64,000 nt of DNA from Fratercula arctica (GCA_947846985.1 CANTUZ010000026.1:56092730-56156729), one strand, 5' to 3'; counted from the first letter of the stretch, positions 14,536 to 35,304 are shown. Numbers and translations: made by a program. Notes: generated by a model from the sequence alone, not told the origin.

Positions 14536-15431
14536 AATGTTTCACATGCTTATACTCTGAGGGTAGAGTGACTCCTAAGACTATTCGGCCTAATATTGCT
14601 CTTGAGCTGTAAGCAGTTTGGCATCTTTGTTGTGAACGTAGTGCTGCACCAGTACAAGTAAATGCTGTGCTGCATGAATAGACCTTGGTGCTGGCTCAGG
14701 GGCTGTGCCTGTAGCTGTATCCAGCTCTTCCAGCCGTGACATTAAGAATTTGGGCACTGCTTAACTGATTTTCAAGATTATTTCATAGAATCATAGAATG
14801 GTTTGGGTTGGAAGGGACCTTAAAGATCACCTAGTTCCAACCCCCCTGCCCTGGACAGGGACATGACCCACTAGACCAGGCTGCTCAAAGCCTCATCCAA
14901 CCTGGCCTTGAATACTTCCAGGCATCCACAGCTTCTCTGGCCAACCTGTTCCAGTGTTTCGCCACCCTCACAGTAAAGGGTGGTGAAATACATAAAGAAA
15001 TACATAACATTACATATTTCTTCCTAATACATAATCTAAATCTCCCCTCTCTCAGTTTAAAACCATTACCCCTCATCCTATCACTACACTCCCTGATAAA
15101 CAGTCCCTCTCCACTTTTCCTGCAGGCCCCCTTTAAGCACTGGAAGGCTGCTGTAAGGTTTCCTGGAGCTTTCTCTTCTCCAGGTTTAACAATCCCATCC
15201 CTCTTAGCCTGTCTTCACAGGAGATGTGTTTCAGCCCTCTCAATCATCTCCATGGCCCTCCTCTGGACTCACTACAAGACGTCCATGTCCTTCTTATGTG
15301 GGGGTTCCAGAGCTGGTCACAGTACTCCAGGTGAGCGCTCACCAGAGTGGAGTAGAGGGGCAGAATCACCTCCCTCGACCTGCTGCCCAGGCTTCTTTTG
15401 ATGCCGCCCAGGATGCTGTTGACTTTCTGGG
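14536..15431 (-). repeat. Inverted repeat, left arm (partner 56073-56936)
   Basis: Its reverse complement is near-identical to 56073-56936. The arm consists of the last roughly 650 bp of the intron-13 CR1 and 247 bp of non-CR1 sequence beyond the CR1 tail (14536-14782). In the non-CR1 part, about 190 bp next to the CR1 match base for base by eye. Differences inside the CR1 part are clustered (around 15183-15232, plus the small insertion at about 14989-15025). Similarity falls sharply to ordinary CR1 family level beyond 15431. Confidence 0.9.
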
Positions 15432-16855
15432 ATCTGAGCGCACACTGCTGGCTCATATTGAGCTTCTCATCTACTAACACCCTGATGTCCTCCTCAGAGC
15501 TGCTCTCAATCTGTTCTCTACCTAGCCTGTATTTGTGCTTGGGATTGCCCTGACCCACATGCAGGACCTTGCACTTGGCCTTGTTGAATTTCATGAGGTC
15601 CACATGGGCCCACCTCTCAGGTCCTCCTCGATGGCATCCCTTCCCTCCAACGTGTTGATGGCACCACACAGCTTGGTGTCATCGTCAAACTTGCTGAGGG
15701 TGGACTCAATCCCATTGTTTTCCCCCATGTCCCTTGGGGCATTTAATTCCATCTGGGCTTCAACTTTCCTAACCTGATCCTTGGCTGCTTGAACAATTTC
15801 TCTGTATTCCTTCCAGGGTACCTGTCCTTGCTTCCACCCTCCATAGGCTTCCTTTTTGAATTTGAGTTTCTCCAGATGCTTCTTGTTCATCCATGCAAGC
15901 TTCCTGGCGTTTTTCCCCGACTTCCTCTTAGTTGGGATGCATCGCCCCAGAGCTTGGAAGAGGTGATCCTTGAATATTAACCAGCTTTCTTAGGCCCCTC
16001 TTCCCTCCAGGGCTTTATCCCATGGCACTCTACCAAGCAGATCGCTGAAGAGGACAAAATCTGCTCTCCTGAAGTACAGGACAGTGAGCTTGATGAATGC
16101 CCTCCTCACTGCCCTAAGGATCATGAACTCCACCATCTCAAGTTCACTGCAGCCGAGGCTGCCCTTGAGCCTCACATTCCCCACCAGCCCCTCCTTGTTG
16201 GTGAGAACAACGTCCAGCATAGCACCTTTCCTCAATGGCTTCTCTACCACTTGGAGAAGGAAGTTCAATGCATTCCAGAAGCCTCCTGGATTGCTTATGC
16301 CCTGCTGTATTGTCCCTCCAACAGACACCAGGGTGGCTGAAGTAACACGTGAGGACTAGGGCTTGAGAACATGAGGCTGCTCCTACCTGTCTATAGGGGG
16401 CCTCATCCACTCGGTCTGCCTGGACGGGTGGCCTGTAGCAGACCCCTACTGTAACATCACCTCCCTTTAATCCTGACCCATAAGCTCTCAGTCAGCTCCT
16501 CATCCATCTTCATGCACTCCATCTGGTCATTGACATGGAGGGCAACAACCCTTCCTGCTCTCCCCTGCCTGTCCTTCCTGAAGAGCCTGTATCCTTCCAT
16601 TCCAACGCTCCAGTCATAGGTGCCATCCCACCATGTCTCCATGATGCCAATAAGCTCATAGCCCTGCAGGCATGTGACTCTAGCTCCTCCTGTTTATTCC
16701 CTGTGCTACAAGCGTTTGCATAGAGGCATCTGAGTTGGGCCTCTGACGAAGCTAACTTACTGTAGTGGCTAGTATTCGTTTCTGCTGCACTCCAGGTGCT
16801 CTCCTGTTGACCTGCGACCCTTCCTCTGGCTCTGGACATCTATTACTGGTACTGG
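14783..16855 (-). mobile_element. CR1 LINE, internally deleted, endonuclease to 3' end (intron 13)
   Basis: Reverse-strand CR1 with its intact tail at the low end (TCATAGAATCATAGAATGG at 14783-14801). Going up: 3' UTR and RT C-terminus ([19 protein letters not shown]), then a junction near 15700, then the endonuclease/RT linker ([17 protein letters not shown]) and the endonuclease start (LRCLYANACSTGNKQEELE, ETWWDG). The central RT palm is missing, so the element is a deletion derivative of about 2.1 kb where full CR1s are about 4.5 kb. Several frameshifts. Compared with the related CR1 in intron 1 it carries an extra 37 bp or so near 14989-15025. Confidence 0.9.
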
Positions 16856-17583
16856 CATCATACTGGAAGAGGGATGCAACTCTAGTTTAACTCTAGTTTG
16901 TCACAAGTTTATCCAAAATCCAGTAAATACACATGCACATCACCACTAACACCCAAGATTAAAAACTGTATTAGACATAGAACTGTTGTGTAAATAGTGA
17001 TGCATGTACTCTGACAAAATCATGGTACCTATCAGTTCAGCCACTTAAGAAGCTGTAAAGGGCATTACTTCCGTACAAATGCATAGTGGACTGCATATGA
17101 TCTACATCTGTTCTATATCATCTGGGTTTTGGCTTATTCCTATAATCTAACTAGCCTCCCACACCAAAGGCTGTAAGAATGTGGCCATGCCACCTGCAAT
17201 TCCAGTTTCTTCTGGACTGGAAGAAAAAACATTAACAGAGAAATCCAAAGAAGGCAAAAGGATGGTTTCTTGAATGTCACATATTGAATTAGCAAAAACG
17301 GTTTCTTCAAGAGTTTTTGAATAAGCACTGAATGATCTTGTGTTCCCTCAGCAAAGATGACAAAATTAGTAGCTCCCAAGTTCTACTGTATCACTCAGTC
17401 CTCAAAATTTCAGAAGATCCAAGTACACACCATATTATGCTTGTAATTCAGATGCACAACAGTCAAATAGATACTTAGTAACTACAATAAACCAAATGCT
17501 AATTTATATTAATACCTTTTAAACTGTATTTATGCATAAAGAAATTGCAGGCTACACTTTCACCACCAAAACGTAGTTCCTAC

Positions 17584-17685
17584 CTGGAGATTTTGCAAGA
17601 GAAGCATGGAATACAGAGAAGTTAATCAAGGCATATGAGGCCAAGAAGAAGTTAGAAATAATTGGGGCAATGACGTTCAGTTCAG
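17584..17685 (-). CDS. SLC12A2: SLC12A2 exon 13: transmembrane helix 10
   Basis: 102 bp with acceptor TTTACAG and donor GTAGG. It encodes [20 protein letters not shown], then [16 protein letters not shown]10 forms part of the extracellular gate and bumetanide pocket in known structures. The following intron 13 hosts the large CR1 copy and the left arm of the 40-kb-spaced inverted repeat. Confidence 0.96.
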
Positions 17686-20312
<2,627 letters not shown>

Positions 20313-20561
20313 CTAAAAGCAAAATAATTATTTGTTTAAAAGAGTATGAAAAAGTGTACTATACAAATGGATGGCAACACTAACTACAAAAACAGAAAAA
20401 TAAAACACTATATAGCCTCCACTTAAGAGCTGTTTAAGTATCATGCATTCATACCAATGAATGAACTAGGGACAAATCAGGGGATATAAATGGATCCTAT
20501 TTCAGAACAACAGAAGGTGGCTTTTCACACAATATATAGTCCAACCATGTAATTCTCAGGT

Positions 20562-22200
20562 CATAGAATCATATAATTGTTTTGGTTGGAAGACACCTTT
20601 AAGATCATCAACCTAGGACTGCTAAATTACCACTAAACTACGTCCCTCAGCTCTGCATCTAAGCTCTGCATCTACATGTTTTTTAAATATCTCCAGGGAT
20701 GCCGACTCAACCACTTCCCTGGACAGCCTGTTCCAGTGCTTGACAACCCTTTTGGTGAAGAAATTTTTCCTAATATCCAATCTAAACCACCCCTAGTGCA
20801 ACTTGAGGCCGTTTCCTGTTCTCCCATCACTTGTTACCTGGGACCTGCCACTTGGCCTTGTTGAACCTCATACAGCTGACCTTGTCCCACCAATCCAGCC
20901 TGTCCAGATCCCTCTGTAGAGCCTTTCTACCCTCAAGCAGATCAACACTACCCCCCAACTTGGTGTCATCTGCAAACCTACTGAGGGTGCACTAGACTCC
21001 CTCGTCCAGGTCGTTGATAAAGATATTAAAGAGAACAGGCCCCAATACTGAGCCCTGGGGAACACAACTCGTGACTGGCCACCAACTGGATTTAACTTCA
21101 TTCACCACAACTCTTTGTGCCCAGATATCCAGCCAGCTTTTCTCTCAGTGAAGCAGTACACCCATCCAAGTCACGAACAGCCAGTTTCTCCAGAATAATG
21201 CTGTGGGACACAGTATCAAAAGCTTTACTAGAGTCTACGTATACAACATCCACAGCCTGTTCCTCATCCACTAAGCAGATTGCCTTGTCATAGGAGGAGA
21301 TCGAGGTTAGTCAAGCAGGGCCTGCCTTTCATCAACCAATGCTGACTGGGCCTGATCACCTGCTTGTCCTGTATGGAGCACGTGATGGCACTCAAGATGG
21401 TCTGCTCCGTAACTTTTCCCAGCACTGAGGTCAGACTGACAGGCCTGTAGTCCCCCAGATCCTCCTTCCGCCCCTTCTTGTAGATGGGCATCGCATTTGC
21501 TAACCTCCAGTCAATTGGGACCTCCCCGATTAGCCAGGACTGCTGATAAATAATGGAAAGTGGATTGATGAGCACTTCTGCCAGCTCCCTCAGTATCCTT
21601 GGGTGAATCCCATCCGGCCTTATAGACTTGCGTGTGTTTAAGTGGTGTAGCAGGTTGCTAACCATTCCCCCTTGGATTATGGGGGCTTCATTTTGCTCCC
21701 TGTCCCTACCTTCTAGCCCAGGGGGCTGGGTACTCAGGGAACAGCTGAGGGAAAGACTGAGGCAAAGGAGGCATTAAGTACCTCAGCCTTTTTCTCATCC
21801 TTGGTCACTATGTTTCCACTCACATACAATAAAGGATGGAGATTCTCCTTTTGTTGCTAATATATTTAGAGAAACGTGGTGTTGGGTTTTTTTGTCTTTT
21901 ACTGCAGTAGCCAGATTAAGTTCTAGTTGGACTTTGTGGGCTTTGGCCCTTCTAATTTTCTCTCTGCATAGCCTCACAAAATCTGTAGTCTTCCCGAGTG
22001 GCCTGCCCCTTCTCCCATAGACCATAAACTTCCCTTTCCTCCCTGAATTCCAGGCAAAGCTCTTGGTTTAGACAGGCCAGTGTTCTTCCCTGCCAGCTCA
22101 CATGGGGACAGCCAGCTCCTGTGCCTCAAAGATTTCCTTCTCAAAGAATGTCCAGCTTTCCTGGACTCCTGGATTGTCAAAACAAGCAATGGCAAAAGTC
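20562..22200 (-). mobile_element. CR1 LINE fragment carrying part of the RT domain (intron 10)
   Basis: Reverse-strand CR1. Tail at the low end (TCATAGAATCATATAATTG), then an internal deletion near 20838-20845. Next come the conserved NTKLGGV-type region, and the RT fingers/palm start (RKSIRPDGIHPRILRELAE, then WRLANAMPIYKKGRKEDLGD and YRPVSLTSVLGK). Upstream coding continues to about 22200 through the linker. It has stops and frameshifts. It is the best-preserved RT region among the CR1 copies here, but nonfunctional. Confidence 0.9.
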
Positions 22201-24827
22201 TCCATGGGCTCATAAAAGGATTAAAAATAGGTCATGGAAGAAAAATACATTGGAATTTGTTACATATTTTGACCAGCCTACCTCTGAGTAACATGGTCTC
22301 AGAATGCCCAAGTGACAAAATTGAAACTGGGGAACATCTTGGGAAAGCTGACTGTCCTTCTCAACATCTCCATCACTATAATTTAGGCTTGTTGCCCATT
22401 CAAAACCACAAGGACAGGACATATTTACTTTCTATCTCCCCAAAGTCGCATCCCAGAACATCTTTGTAACCCCAGTGAGTGAAATACAATATGCAATTCT
22501 TGGTAGACTGGATGACTGAGAAAATGACAAATGCTCAGGAAGCTAAGTGTAAAAGAACAATGTTGATCAAACATTTTAAAAAGAAATCCCACATTAGAAC
22601 CAAAGCAGTTTCTAACTGCTATATACCCTAAGACCCTCTCCTACCATCCTACTGATTACTTACTTACCCCTAGCTGCATCCAGCTGTGCGTGTCAAGTGA
22701 ATTAAGATACAGAACTAGTATTTAAAAAACAATCATGTAATAGAGTACTTTTCCTTATGAAACAAAAGCCTGAGCTGCTTGAAGACAGACAGCGTTTAAG
22801 AATTTGATACCACCTTGAAAAAACTTATGTTTTTAGTCCATGGACCAAACCCAGCATAGCACCTTTCAAGTAGAATGTGTCAGAATGAGGTTCTGCATCA
22901 TTTGCACTAATTACTTGCCTCTTTCATGTTAGCAACCTTAAGTAGAGAATCAGGAAAGGAACTGAAGGAAGGCAAGAAAGAACATGAGAAGTATCCAGTT
23001 TTTAAGTTACTGTCACCTGAAGTTGTAAAATCTAGTCTAAAGCAAACTTAATGGGTAGGACATGCTCTCAGAAACAACAGAGAGATGACTGATGAAGTTT
23101 TATTCATATTCCTAGGGCTAAACTAATGATAATAAAATTTAGTGGTTTTCTCCAGATCAGACTGACAGAGACTGCTGCATCGCTCAAACAGTCATCTGAA
23201 TCTCTAGGTTACATCAGGTTTCATTGGTCAGTTCAACCAGTTCACTTTACTACATTTGCATCAACTTCTTGCTATTTAGTTCTTACAATCTGCTCAGATT
23301 TTACATTCTATTTCTGGTTTTGTTCATTGTCTCCACTTATTTACACTACCTTTTTTTGAATATTACACCTGTTTTGTAAATTTGAGAGAAATCTAAGATG
23401 TATGCAGATAATGTTTGTACATTTTAAAAACTAGTAAGTTACCACTTAGGTTACTAATGTAAGAGAGATTAAGAAAGCTGCTTCTAAGCTAGGGGGAACA
23501 AAATAGGGAACCAATTCCAGCAGAACCAGTATGCTGTGGTGTTAAACACCCATTCCTCCCGACCCCCTAACACACACCCCATAATCCAAACCTCATGACC
23601 CGAAAACCAAGGAGCCCGCATGTGGGCTGAAATTTTCATCCTTGAAAGAACACACAGAATTGGAAGGACAAATATCTAGTAAGAATTGCCCCGTTAGCAC
23701 TTGTGTGGTGAGACATATGTATAGTTCTTGCTGATAAGGGACTCATTATGTCTGCTTGGCACTTACTGTTTAGATAGTTACTTAAATTTCAAACATTTGG
23801 GATAATGAAATACCATATTTTGACTACAGTTTCAGTTCTTTGGTCCAGCCATTGTGGAGAAAGAAAAAAATCCCACATAAAAACGAGCAGCAGCTCCTTT
23901 AAAGTAACATTTTTATAATTAATATGGACAAAGCATTGTTTAGCTCCCCCTCCCCCTAACTTTTTACAAATGCTTTACAGCTGCCTTCCTTTGTAGGAGA
24001 AATGTTTTAGCAGAACTTTCACACTGTTTCTGGAATGAAGCTTCATGGTACTTTCAACTTTCATCCAAAGTTGGCCAAATTCTGCATTTAAATTACCCAA
24101 AGATATAACTTATTCTAAGAAGTTCCAGGCTGAAGCTACAGAGCCCCAAACAAGTTTCTGAAGTTACTCTTCTACCAGGTGACACGCTGGGCACAGAAGT
24201 GTCACTGACTGTCAATGACTGAGCAAAGAAATGTTTGAAGCCCGCAAGGACCTGTAATTCATTTGCATTGATTGCAACAGAAACTAAAGATGGTCTTTCT
24301 ATGCAAGTCTGACTAAGCCTGTCTCAACAACTTAACATTTTAGCATCATCTAAGCTTTCCACAGGTAAATCATACTACAAGTCAATCATTTGCTGCCCAA
24401 ACACATCCAAAACCTGAGCTGCCTAGGCACTAACTTCAAATCAATTCTTTGCCAGAAGAACTGAATGCAGCACAAAGTGTACAAAAGTAATAAAGTCATC
24501 AGGCTGTGCACATGAGTAAACTGGCACTTTCAGACTCAGAACCTGCTTGCTTACAAGCTGCAAGACAAATACAACAATCTTTTAGGGATTTATTTATGTT
24601 TGTGAAGTATTTCTTCTCAGTTATTTAACCTACAGAAAGAAGTTACATGTTTGCATGAAGGGTTTGAGAGGTAAACAAGCTTGGAGCACTCCCCACAAAC
24701 ACTGTGACTTGCATATTAAAAAAAAAAATAAATCTCTCTCCTTACAGCTACCACTCAGACCTAAGTGGAGGGCAGTTCAGTTAGAAAATGGACAACGGTT
24801 TATCCATAGGTAGGCAGCCTCTCATGC

Positions 24828-25040
24828 AAACAATATCCTTCTGACATCTTCTGAGAAGCTCTTCTCAAAGATGCACAGCAAAAGCTGTGAGGATGAGAGG
24901 AAAAAACAAATAGCAAGGGAAGTCCAACTGGGTATTAGAAAAACAAAATTCCACAGAGAAAGGGGCTAAGCACTGCAGCAGGCTGCCCAGAGATGCTGCG
25001 CGCTCTTCATGACAAAGTTTTCAAAACCCCAACAAAAAGC
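24828..25040 (+). mobile_element. Decayed CR1 3' fragment (intron 10)
   Basis: Plus-strand resemblance to the CR1 3' region: GGAAGTCCAACTGGGTATTA, then TAAGCACTGCAGCAGGCTGC and CCAGAGATGCTG. The terminal octamer tail is absent, so both ends are eroded. Confidence 0.6.
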
Positions 25041-26354
25041 GGGGCATAAGGGGCACTGCATTTTCTATGCAGCCCCTGGCCTTCAAAGTGACTTCTCCTA
25101 TTGAGAACACATTACTTTTTCCACCAAGAGAAGCAAGAATAATTTGGGAGCTAGAAGTACTCTTCAGACCAAACGGTAAGAAACTAGAACATTACTAACT
25201 TATTAGAAGTACAAGCAACATTTATGGTAAGCAACCTTACCAAAGTTATGACTTAAAGAAAAAGAAACAGAGGAAACCAGTTCTATGCTATTCTCAGCTG
25301 TACTTTTCGTCATCTACTGGGCTCTTTTGAGCTTAAACAAATGAAGAAAGTAATCAGATTTTGCACAATAACTATTCCCACAAGAGCAATTCTGAAATAT
25401 TCCTAAATATAGACTTTCTCTAAACCAGAAAAAAATAACACCACACAGATACTCAAATTACTCCACTATAAAAAATGTATTTTACTCTAATAGAATGGCC
25501 TGCATTATTTCAGCATGTACAAAACCAGTTTTCCACCCAGCCTTGCAGGTAAGGCTGTCAGCCTAACATGTAAGTTGTTCATGTAAGGAGTACGTGTACC
25601 ACGTATACTTCTTATCAAAACCCACAAGCCAGACACCTTTTTCGTTAGTGGATTTCAGCTTAATCTCTAGCCAGCTTCCTGCATACCTATTAGAAAAACT
25701 TAGGGCAAAGATGGACTACCACAAAGTAAGTTTAAGTTAATAGCAGTAAGTTTTCCTTGGTTTCTTCAAAACCCCTACCAATAGTTCTTGGACATCCCAA
25801 TTATCTGTGAAGTACAAGTTGAAGACTATGAATTACCCCATGACTTCTAGAGGATTTTTAAATACAGTAACATTAGGTTTTATGAAAATTCACAAGATTC
25901 TTACCATAAAAGAGGATACTGTGGCAAATATGTAAAACATTCTTTAAAAGTCAGTATATTTTCTAGGAAACTTAAAAATTTAAGGAACAAGTTATTGACA
26001 GAGGCTACCTATGATTACTATGCATCACTACTGAACGAAGAGTACTTCTATCCACATCACTGAATGAGGACATTGTTAGCTGAAGAGAGAAACTGGCAGT
26101 CACACCACCTAACCTAAGCAGTTTACTCAGAAGAAGAGTAAATATTTACACCACCTGTGTATAAACACCCAAAAGTTTTTAGCATAGTTATGTTGTTGTT
26201 CTACATACTAGCTAGAGTATACCACTTCACTATTCCAGCTAAACCTTGTATTTATGGAGACAGGCATTTTTAGCCTATGATTTTTCTTAATATGTAATTC
26301 AAAAATAGAACTAACACAAAAGCCAATAAACAGATTTAGGAGAAAGTTTTATAC

Positions 26355-26503
26355 CTGGAAATTGTTCATCAGCCCATACTGACACCCTGTCTGACAGGAT
26401 GAGAAATCGTAGTTTAATTTGCAAGCTGCAGTAGTGCAATTTGTCAGCTCAGTGACAATGGTGTTATTAACATTCCCTGTGGCATCTCGAACAACACAGG
26501 AAC
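26355..26503 (-). CDS. SLC12A2: SLC12A2 exon 10: large extracellular loop 4
   Basis: 149 bp with acceptor CTCTAG and donor GTATAAA, ending in phase 0. It encodes [36 protein letters not shown] and [13 protein letters not shown]. Two N-glycosylation sequons (N-N-T and N-C-T) are retained from mammals. The cysteine-bounded tip (SSCQTGC) is one residue shorter than the human equivalent, while the flanking cysteines are kept. This loop faces outside in NKCC1. Confidence 0.96.
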
Positions 26504-30666
<4,163 letters not shown>

Positions 30667-30669
30667 TCA

Positions 30670-30882
<213 letters not shown>

Positions 30883-31253
30883 TTAGTCCATTCCAGCCGT
30901 TATTAATTCCATGAAAAAGCTGAAAGTTACAGCTCTATGGCCTTCTTGGAAATTAAGTGTAGAACATTTAAGTCCTAATTCATCACTTTCATGCAAAATA
31001 GAAGTCAACATAGTAAACTTAAATAGCCTTTAAAACCAGAAAAAGTACTTACAGTATCATCCAGCTTTTAAAAATTTATTATAATTTCTATTAAGCAGGC
31101 AGAACCAAGTTTTGGCCCAACCGCTTTGAGGAGCAAAACTGCAGAAGTTTGAAAGAATCAGGAAAAAAATATCTCTATAGTTAAATAGGACTATAAGCTA
31201 TTTTAGATGTTTAAGTTAAGGTAGCATGTCTCCTCTTTCCAAAAGTATTGTTA

Positions 31254-31601
<348 letters not shown>

Positions 31602-32261
31602 TCAAAAGAGGATTTGTTACCACCATACCTCTCAAAGTTATACTTTTAAAAACAACACACTTAAGGGCACTATTTTCTCTATAAGCCTTCCAGAAGGAAT
31701 GGATTTGAGTAGACTGAAGAAATTCACAAGAAAACAGCTAAATACACACAAATGCTAGGAGTATTGCCTTATTAACCATGATCATAATGCTTTGCCTTAT
31801 ACTTCAGTATGTGATATTTACTTTACTAAGAATTTTATTACAACAGGAATTAAACAGCTTTTGTTTGCTATTTTATGCAACAGACTATTTTGTTACGTTC
31901 TCATGTTCTTAATCCTTATTTATGAAATTAAATTTCAGACTACCACAATTACTTGTTAATTTCTAGTCTTCTTGAGGCTTTTTTTTTCATTACAACCTAG
32001 ATTTTTATCCACTGTTCAATAAAACCATTATAAACCCTACACTTGGAACAAGAAGTACTTTAAACCATCCAAGGCCTTAAAAGTGCAAGTAAAGATAAAT
32101 CCAGGCATTGAAGAGATGGTTCAATTTTTACATTTAAATAAGCAACCACACTGCCCCGTTACCTTCTGTGTTATTTGATTCCTTATAAAGGTATATGCCA
32201 ATGAAGAAACTATTTGTAGTTTGACTGTTTTTTTCACACCTAGGATCAGAACTTAATATGC

Positions 32262-32284
32262 AATAATCAGCATTGCTGATTATT
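32262..32284. repeat. Perfect 11-bp inverted repeat with 1-nt spacer
   Basis: AATAATCAGCA and TGCTGATTATT are exact reverse complements, separated by one T. It could form a small cruciform. Function unknown and chance is plausible in AT-rich intron DNA. Confidence 0.6.
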
Positions 32285-34406
32285 ACAAAACAGTTTTCAG
32301 TTCTCATAGCCTCACAAGAAAACAGGGTAGTAGAGCGATAAACAGAGCATGACACCCAAGAGCAGAGTTAGAAGACAACCTGAAAAAACCAGTTTGTGCA
32401 TCATATTTAGATTTCTCCTTTGCCAAGCCTGGAGAATAGATGAAAAGTGTAAGGATGCAGCTGGGTGCTTACAGAGGTCTTCAATAAGCCCAGGGAAATC
32501 AACATGAAGTTACCACAAAGCACTTGCCACAAGTGGATTTATCCAGTAACAAATCCAGGCTTCTCCCTGAAGCTAAGAGCATTTTCTGAATACCTTCCTT
32601 ACATTTAAACTCTCAGACAAAGAATGGGCTTCTAAGACTTCAACACAAGGAGCTGAGTGGCAAGAGATCGCAAATTCTGAAACATCATTTTTTAAGCAGG
32701 CTTCCCTGGAATCCCAGTCTCTCTTAGCTTTTAGGCCTACTTCAAAGGCATTATTATAGATTCCCCTTGTCCCATTTTCCAAGGCATTCTTTAAGTCATG
32801 GGGGAGACATAGGAGACATAGATACTTTAATCAAGAAGGAAGTATTAGTGTTTTGCTATGCTAAGCTGTATGTTAACCCACGTGAAGTGCCTGTTTGACA
32901 GGTTCAGTTGCTTACCATCATTCCTACTTGCTGCCTTCAATGATGCAGAAACCAAGCCAACAAGCCTTGATTTTTGCACTGAGCACAGGATTTTAGAAAG
33001 CTGCCTATTTCCTAATCAGGATGATGCTGCAGTGACACCACAGTTCAGGTATGACATTAAATAACAGGGGTATTTCTATGCAATCTATTGTTACAGAATT
33101 GCTCATGCTACAGAGCAAAAGCACAAAAATACTTCTTGTGACTTTAAGTGACAGCAGCCAGAGGGTTACTAACAACTAATTCATTCAAAGGAAAAACTAA
33201 ATGGTTGAGATTAAGACGGACAGCATTGTTTGGAAGTCGGGCACATAAAGATACCATTACAAATTGAATTTACAAACAGTGAAGGACTACCAGAGAAAGG
33301 TAAACCATTTTTGTTTTTACAGAAGTGTGTTCTTCAATTTACAAGTACAAGCCAAAGGCAATTTCTGTAGATTCTTTTCTCCCTGTGGTAGATCCAAGTA
33401 ATGCACTTGATTTTCATTTCCTTTTTCTACAATCCCTAACTCTCTCTCATTTCGATTACAAATATCGTCATCATGTTGACGCAGGAGTGTAAGAACCTGT
33501 TATATTACTTACATGAAGATGCTCCTTCAGTTGCCTCTCACTGCAGGAAATGGGAGCTATTCTGAACCAAATATCAAATGGGAAGGGAGACCAAGTGAGG
33601 CTCTTCTCAATTATTTTTTGAGCATACCATGGACAGATATTCAGAAAAAGCCTACCAGGTGCAGAAAACAGTGAGAAAGCTACACTGTTTAGTAATGTAG
33701 AGCAGAAAGCTAATAAGGTAACCTCTGTATTAAGGTATCCTAGCATCTGTACGTGCTTGTTTCCATAATCAGATCTGACCTACGACTGTGCAGCCACAAG
33801 ATAAGGAAAGCAGGTTCCTTCTCCTACAGTCAGTCATCACCACCAATGTTCACAACCCTCCTCAATGCTGGGCCTAGTGACTGCATCATACCCTGGCTGC
33901 TTCAAAGTGAAAACAAAACCAGAAGGGAGTGGAAGGGACGGTAAGAATACTGGGTTCGAGTTAGCAGAAACTAAACAACTTTAGACTGGCTTCAGCCCCA
34001 GCCCTGTATTTTCCATCCCCAGAGCTCATCTGAAGTTCCCAGTGAGGAAGATTCCAACGCTAATGCTCTTATCTTATTGTGCTGTAATTGCCCAGAAGAG
34101 GGTAATACCATTAACATACTTGACAGTGTCATCAGGAGTAGATTATGCTGGATTTCGTGTTCTCATAGATGCTTGAGCTTCCAGTGGAAGTAAGTGACCT
34201 AAGGTCTGAAATGCTGTCCAGACGTGCACATCCTAGTGCTAGACAGAGAGCTGTTACATAAAAACTGCCCACTGACTGACTTCCACCATACCATGCATGC
34301 AATACGGAGTGCACTAAATATATTAAAAATAAATGACAAAGCTGAAGTAGAAAATGGAATGAAAATTATGAAGCACCGAACAAAAGAATAGGTGATAGCT
34401 CCTTAC

Positions 34407-34517
34407 TTTTGCCTCCCACTCCATTCCAGCAACGGAAATACCCAGCAATACAACGACTGTGATAGCTCCTATGATTCTGATATCATTCATTTCATCAACC
34501 ATCAACGTTCCATTTTC
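34407..34517 (-). CDS. SLC12A2: SLC12A2 exon 6: transmembrane helix 4
   Basis: 111 bp, exactly 37 codons, phase 0 on both sides, with acceptor TCCTAG and donor GTAAGG after an AAAA exon end. It encodes [18 protein letters not shown] followed by [19 protein letters not shown]. The first residues (ENGT) replace the mammalian EHSI and create an Asn-Gly-Thr sequon. Because this loop should be cytosolic or membrane-proximal, use of the sequon is doubtful. Confidence 0.96.
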
Positions 34518-35304
34518 CTAGGAAAACAAAGAAAAAAAATACACAGTCATATACTTTATCAAGTACATATCTTCCCTACTGCAGAACACTGACTGTAATT
34601 TATTACTAGAGTTAACTTTTATACCACAAATTTACTCATTTTAAATTCCCTGTATGGACACAAGTAATTTGGTTTCTGCCTTGTTTTAAATAACGGAATC
34701 TTCTCAACAGAAATGATCATTTCCATTCGTAGCCCATCCCCAGAGAGAACTGCATGTCTTCAACTGCCAGAGAATTAGATTAATCAGCAAGGCAATTGCT
34801 ACCATCCTGCACCTATACATGTGTTTTACTTGTTCTAATATTACTCTTAGTTCTTTTAATGTATTCAAAACTTCTTCCCATCTACAAAAAAAAGGTATTA
34901 CATTTAATCAAAACATCCAACAGAAAAATAATACATGGTTGTGTTTAAATTAAGGAATTATTTTTAATAAGCAGAACTCCTTTGAAACTGAGCTTAATAT
35001 AAACTTAGTATAAACTTCATATAATAGTTCACTTACAAGAAACAGTTCACTAATAGGAATCTCAGCATTAACAACTTATGATTCATTGTCTTATATCTGT
35101 ACTGCCACTCTTCTCAACTGCTGTCTTAGGACTTTACCACAGGTTACACTTTTTTTTTTTTTCAGGGAGATAAACAGTGTGGGAAGTTTCCATTTTATAT
35201 CAATGATAATTTGTTTTTTTACCAAAAAGCTACCAAATTAGAGTAGTATTTTACTGATATAGCATTAGTAACCTTGTACTTCATTCCATGTCTTTGAACT
35301 CGTC

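Larger units (their letters stand above)
20313..26354 (-). other. Intron 10 outside its CR1 copies
   Basis: 6.0-kb intron. Besides the CR1 copies it has a C-rich stretch near 23545-23620 and pyrimidine runs near 23946-23958, with no gene-like signal. Confidence 0.7.

Noticed and set aside
23540..23625. C-rich patch with a partial palindrome around AGCCCGCATGTGGGCT
   Set aside because: Imperfect and short; no further structure supports it.
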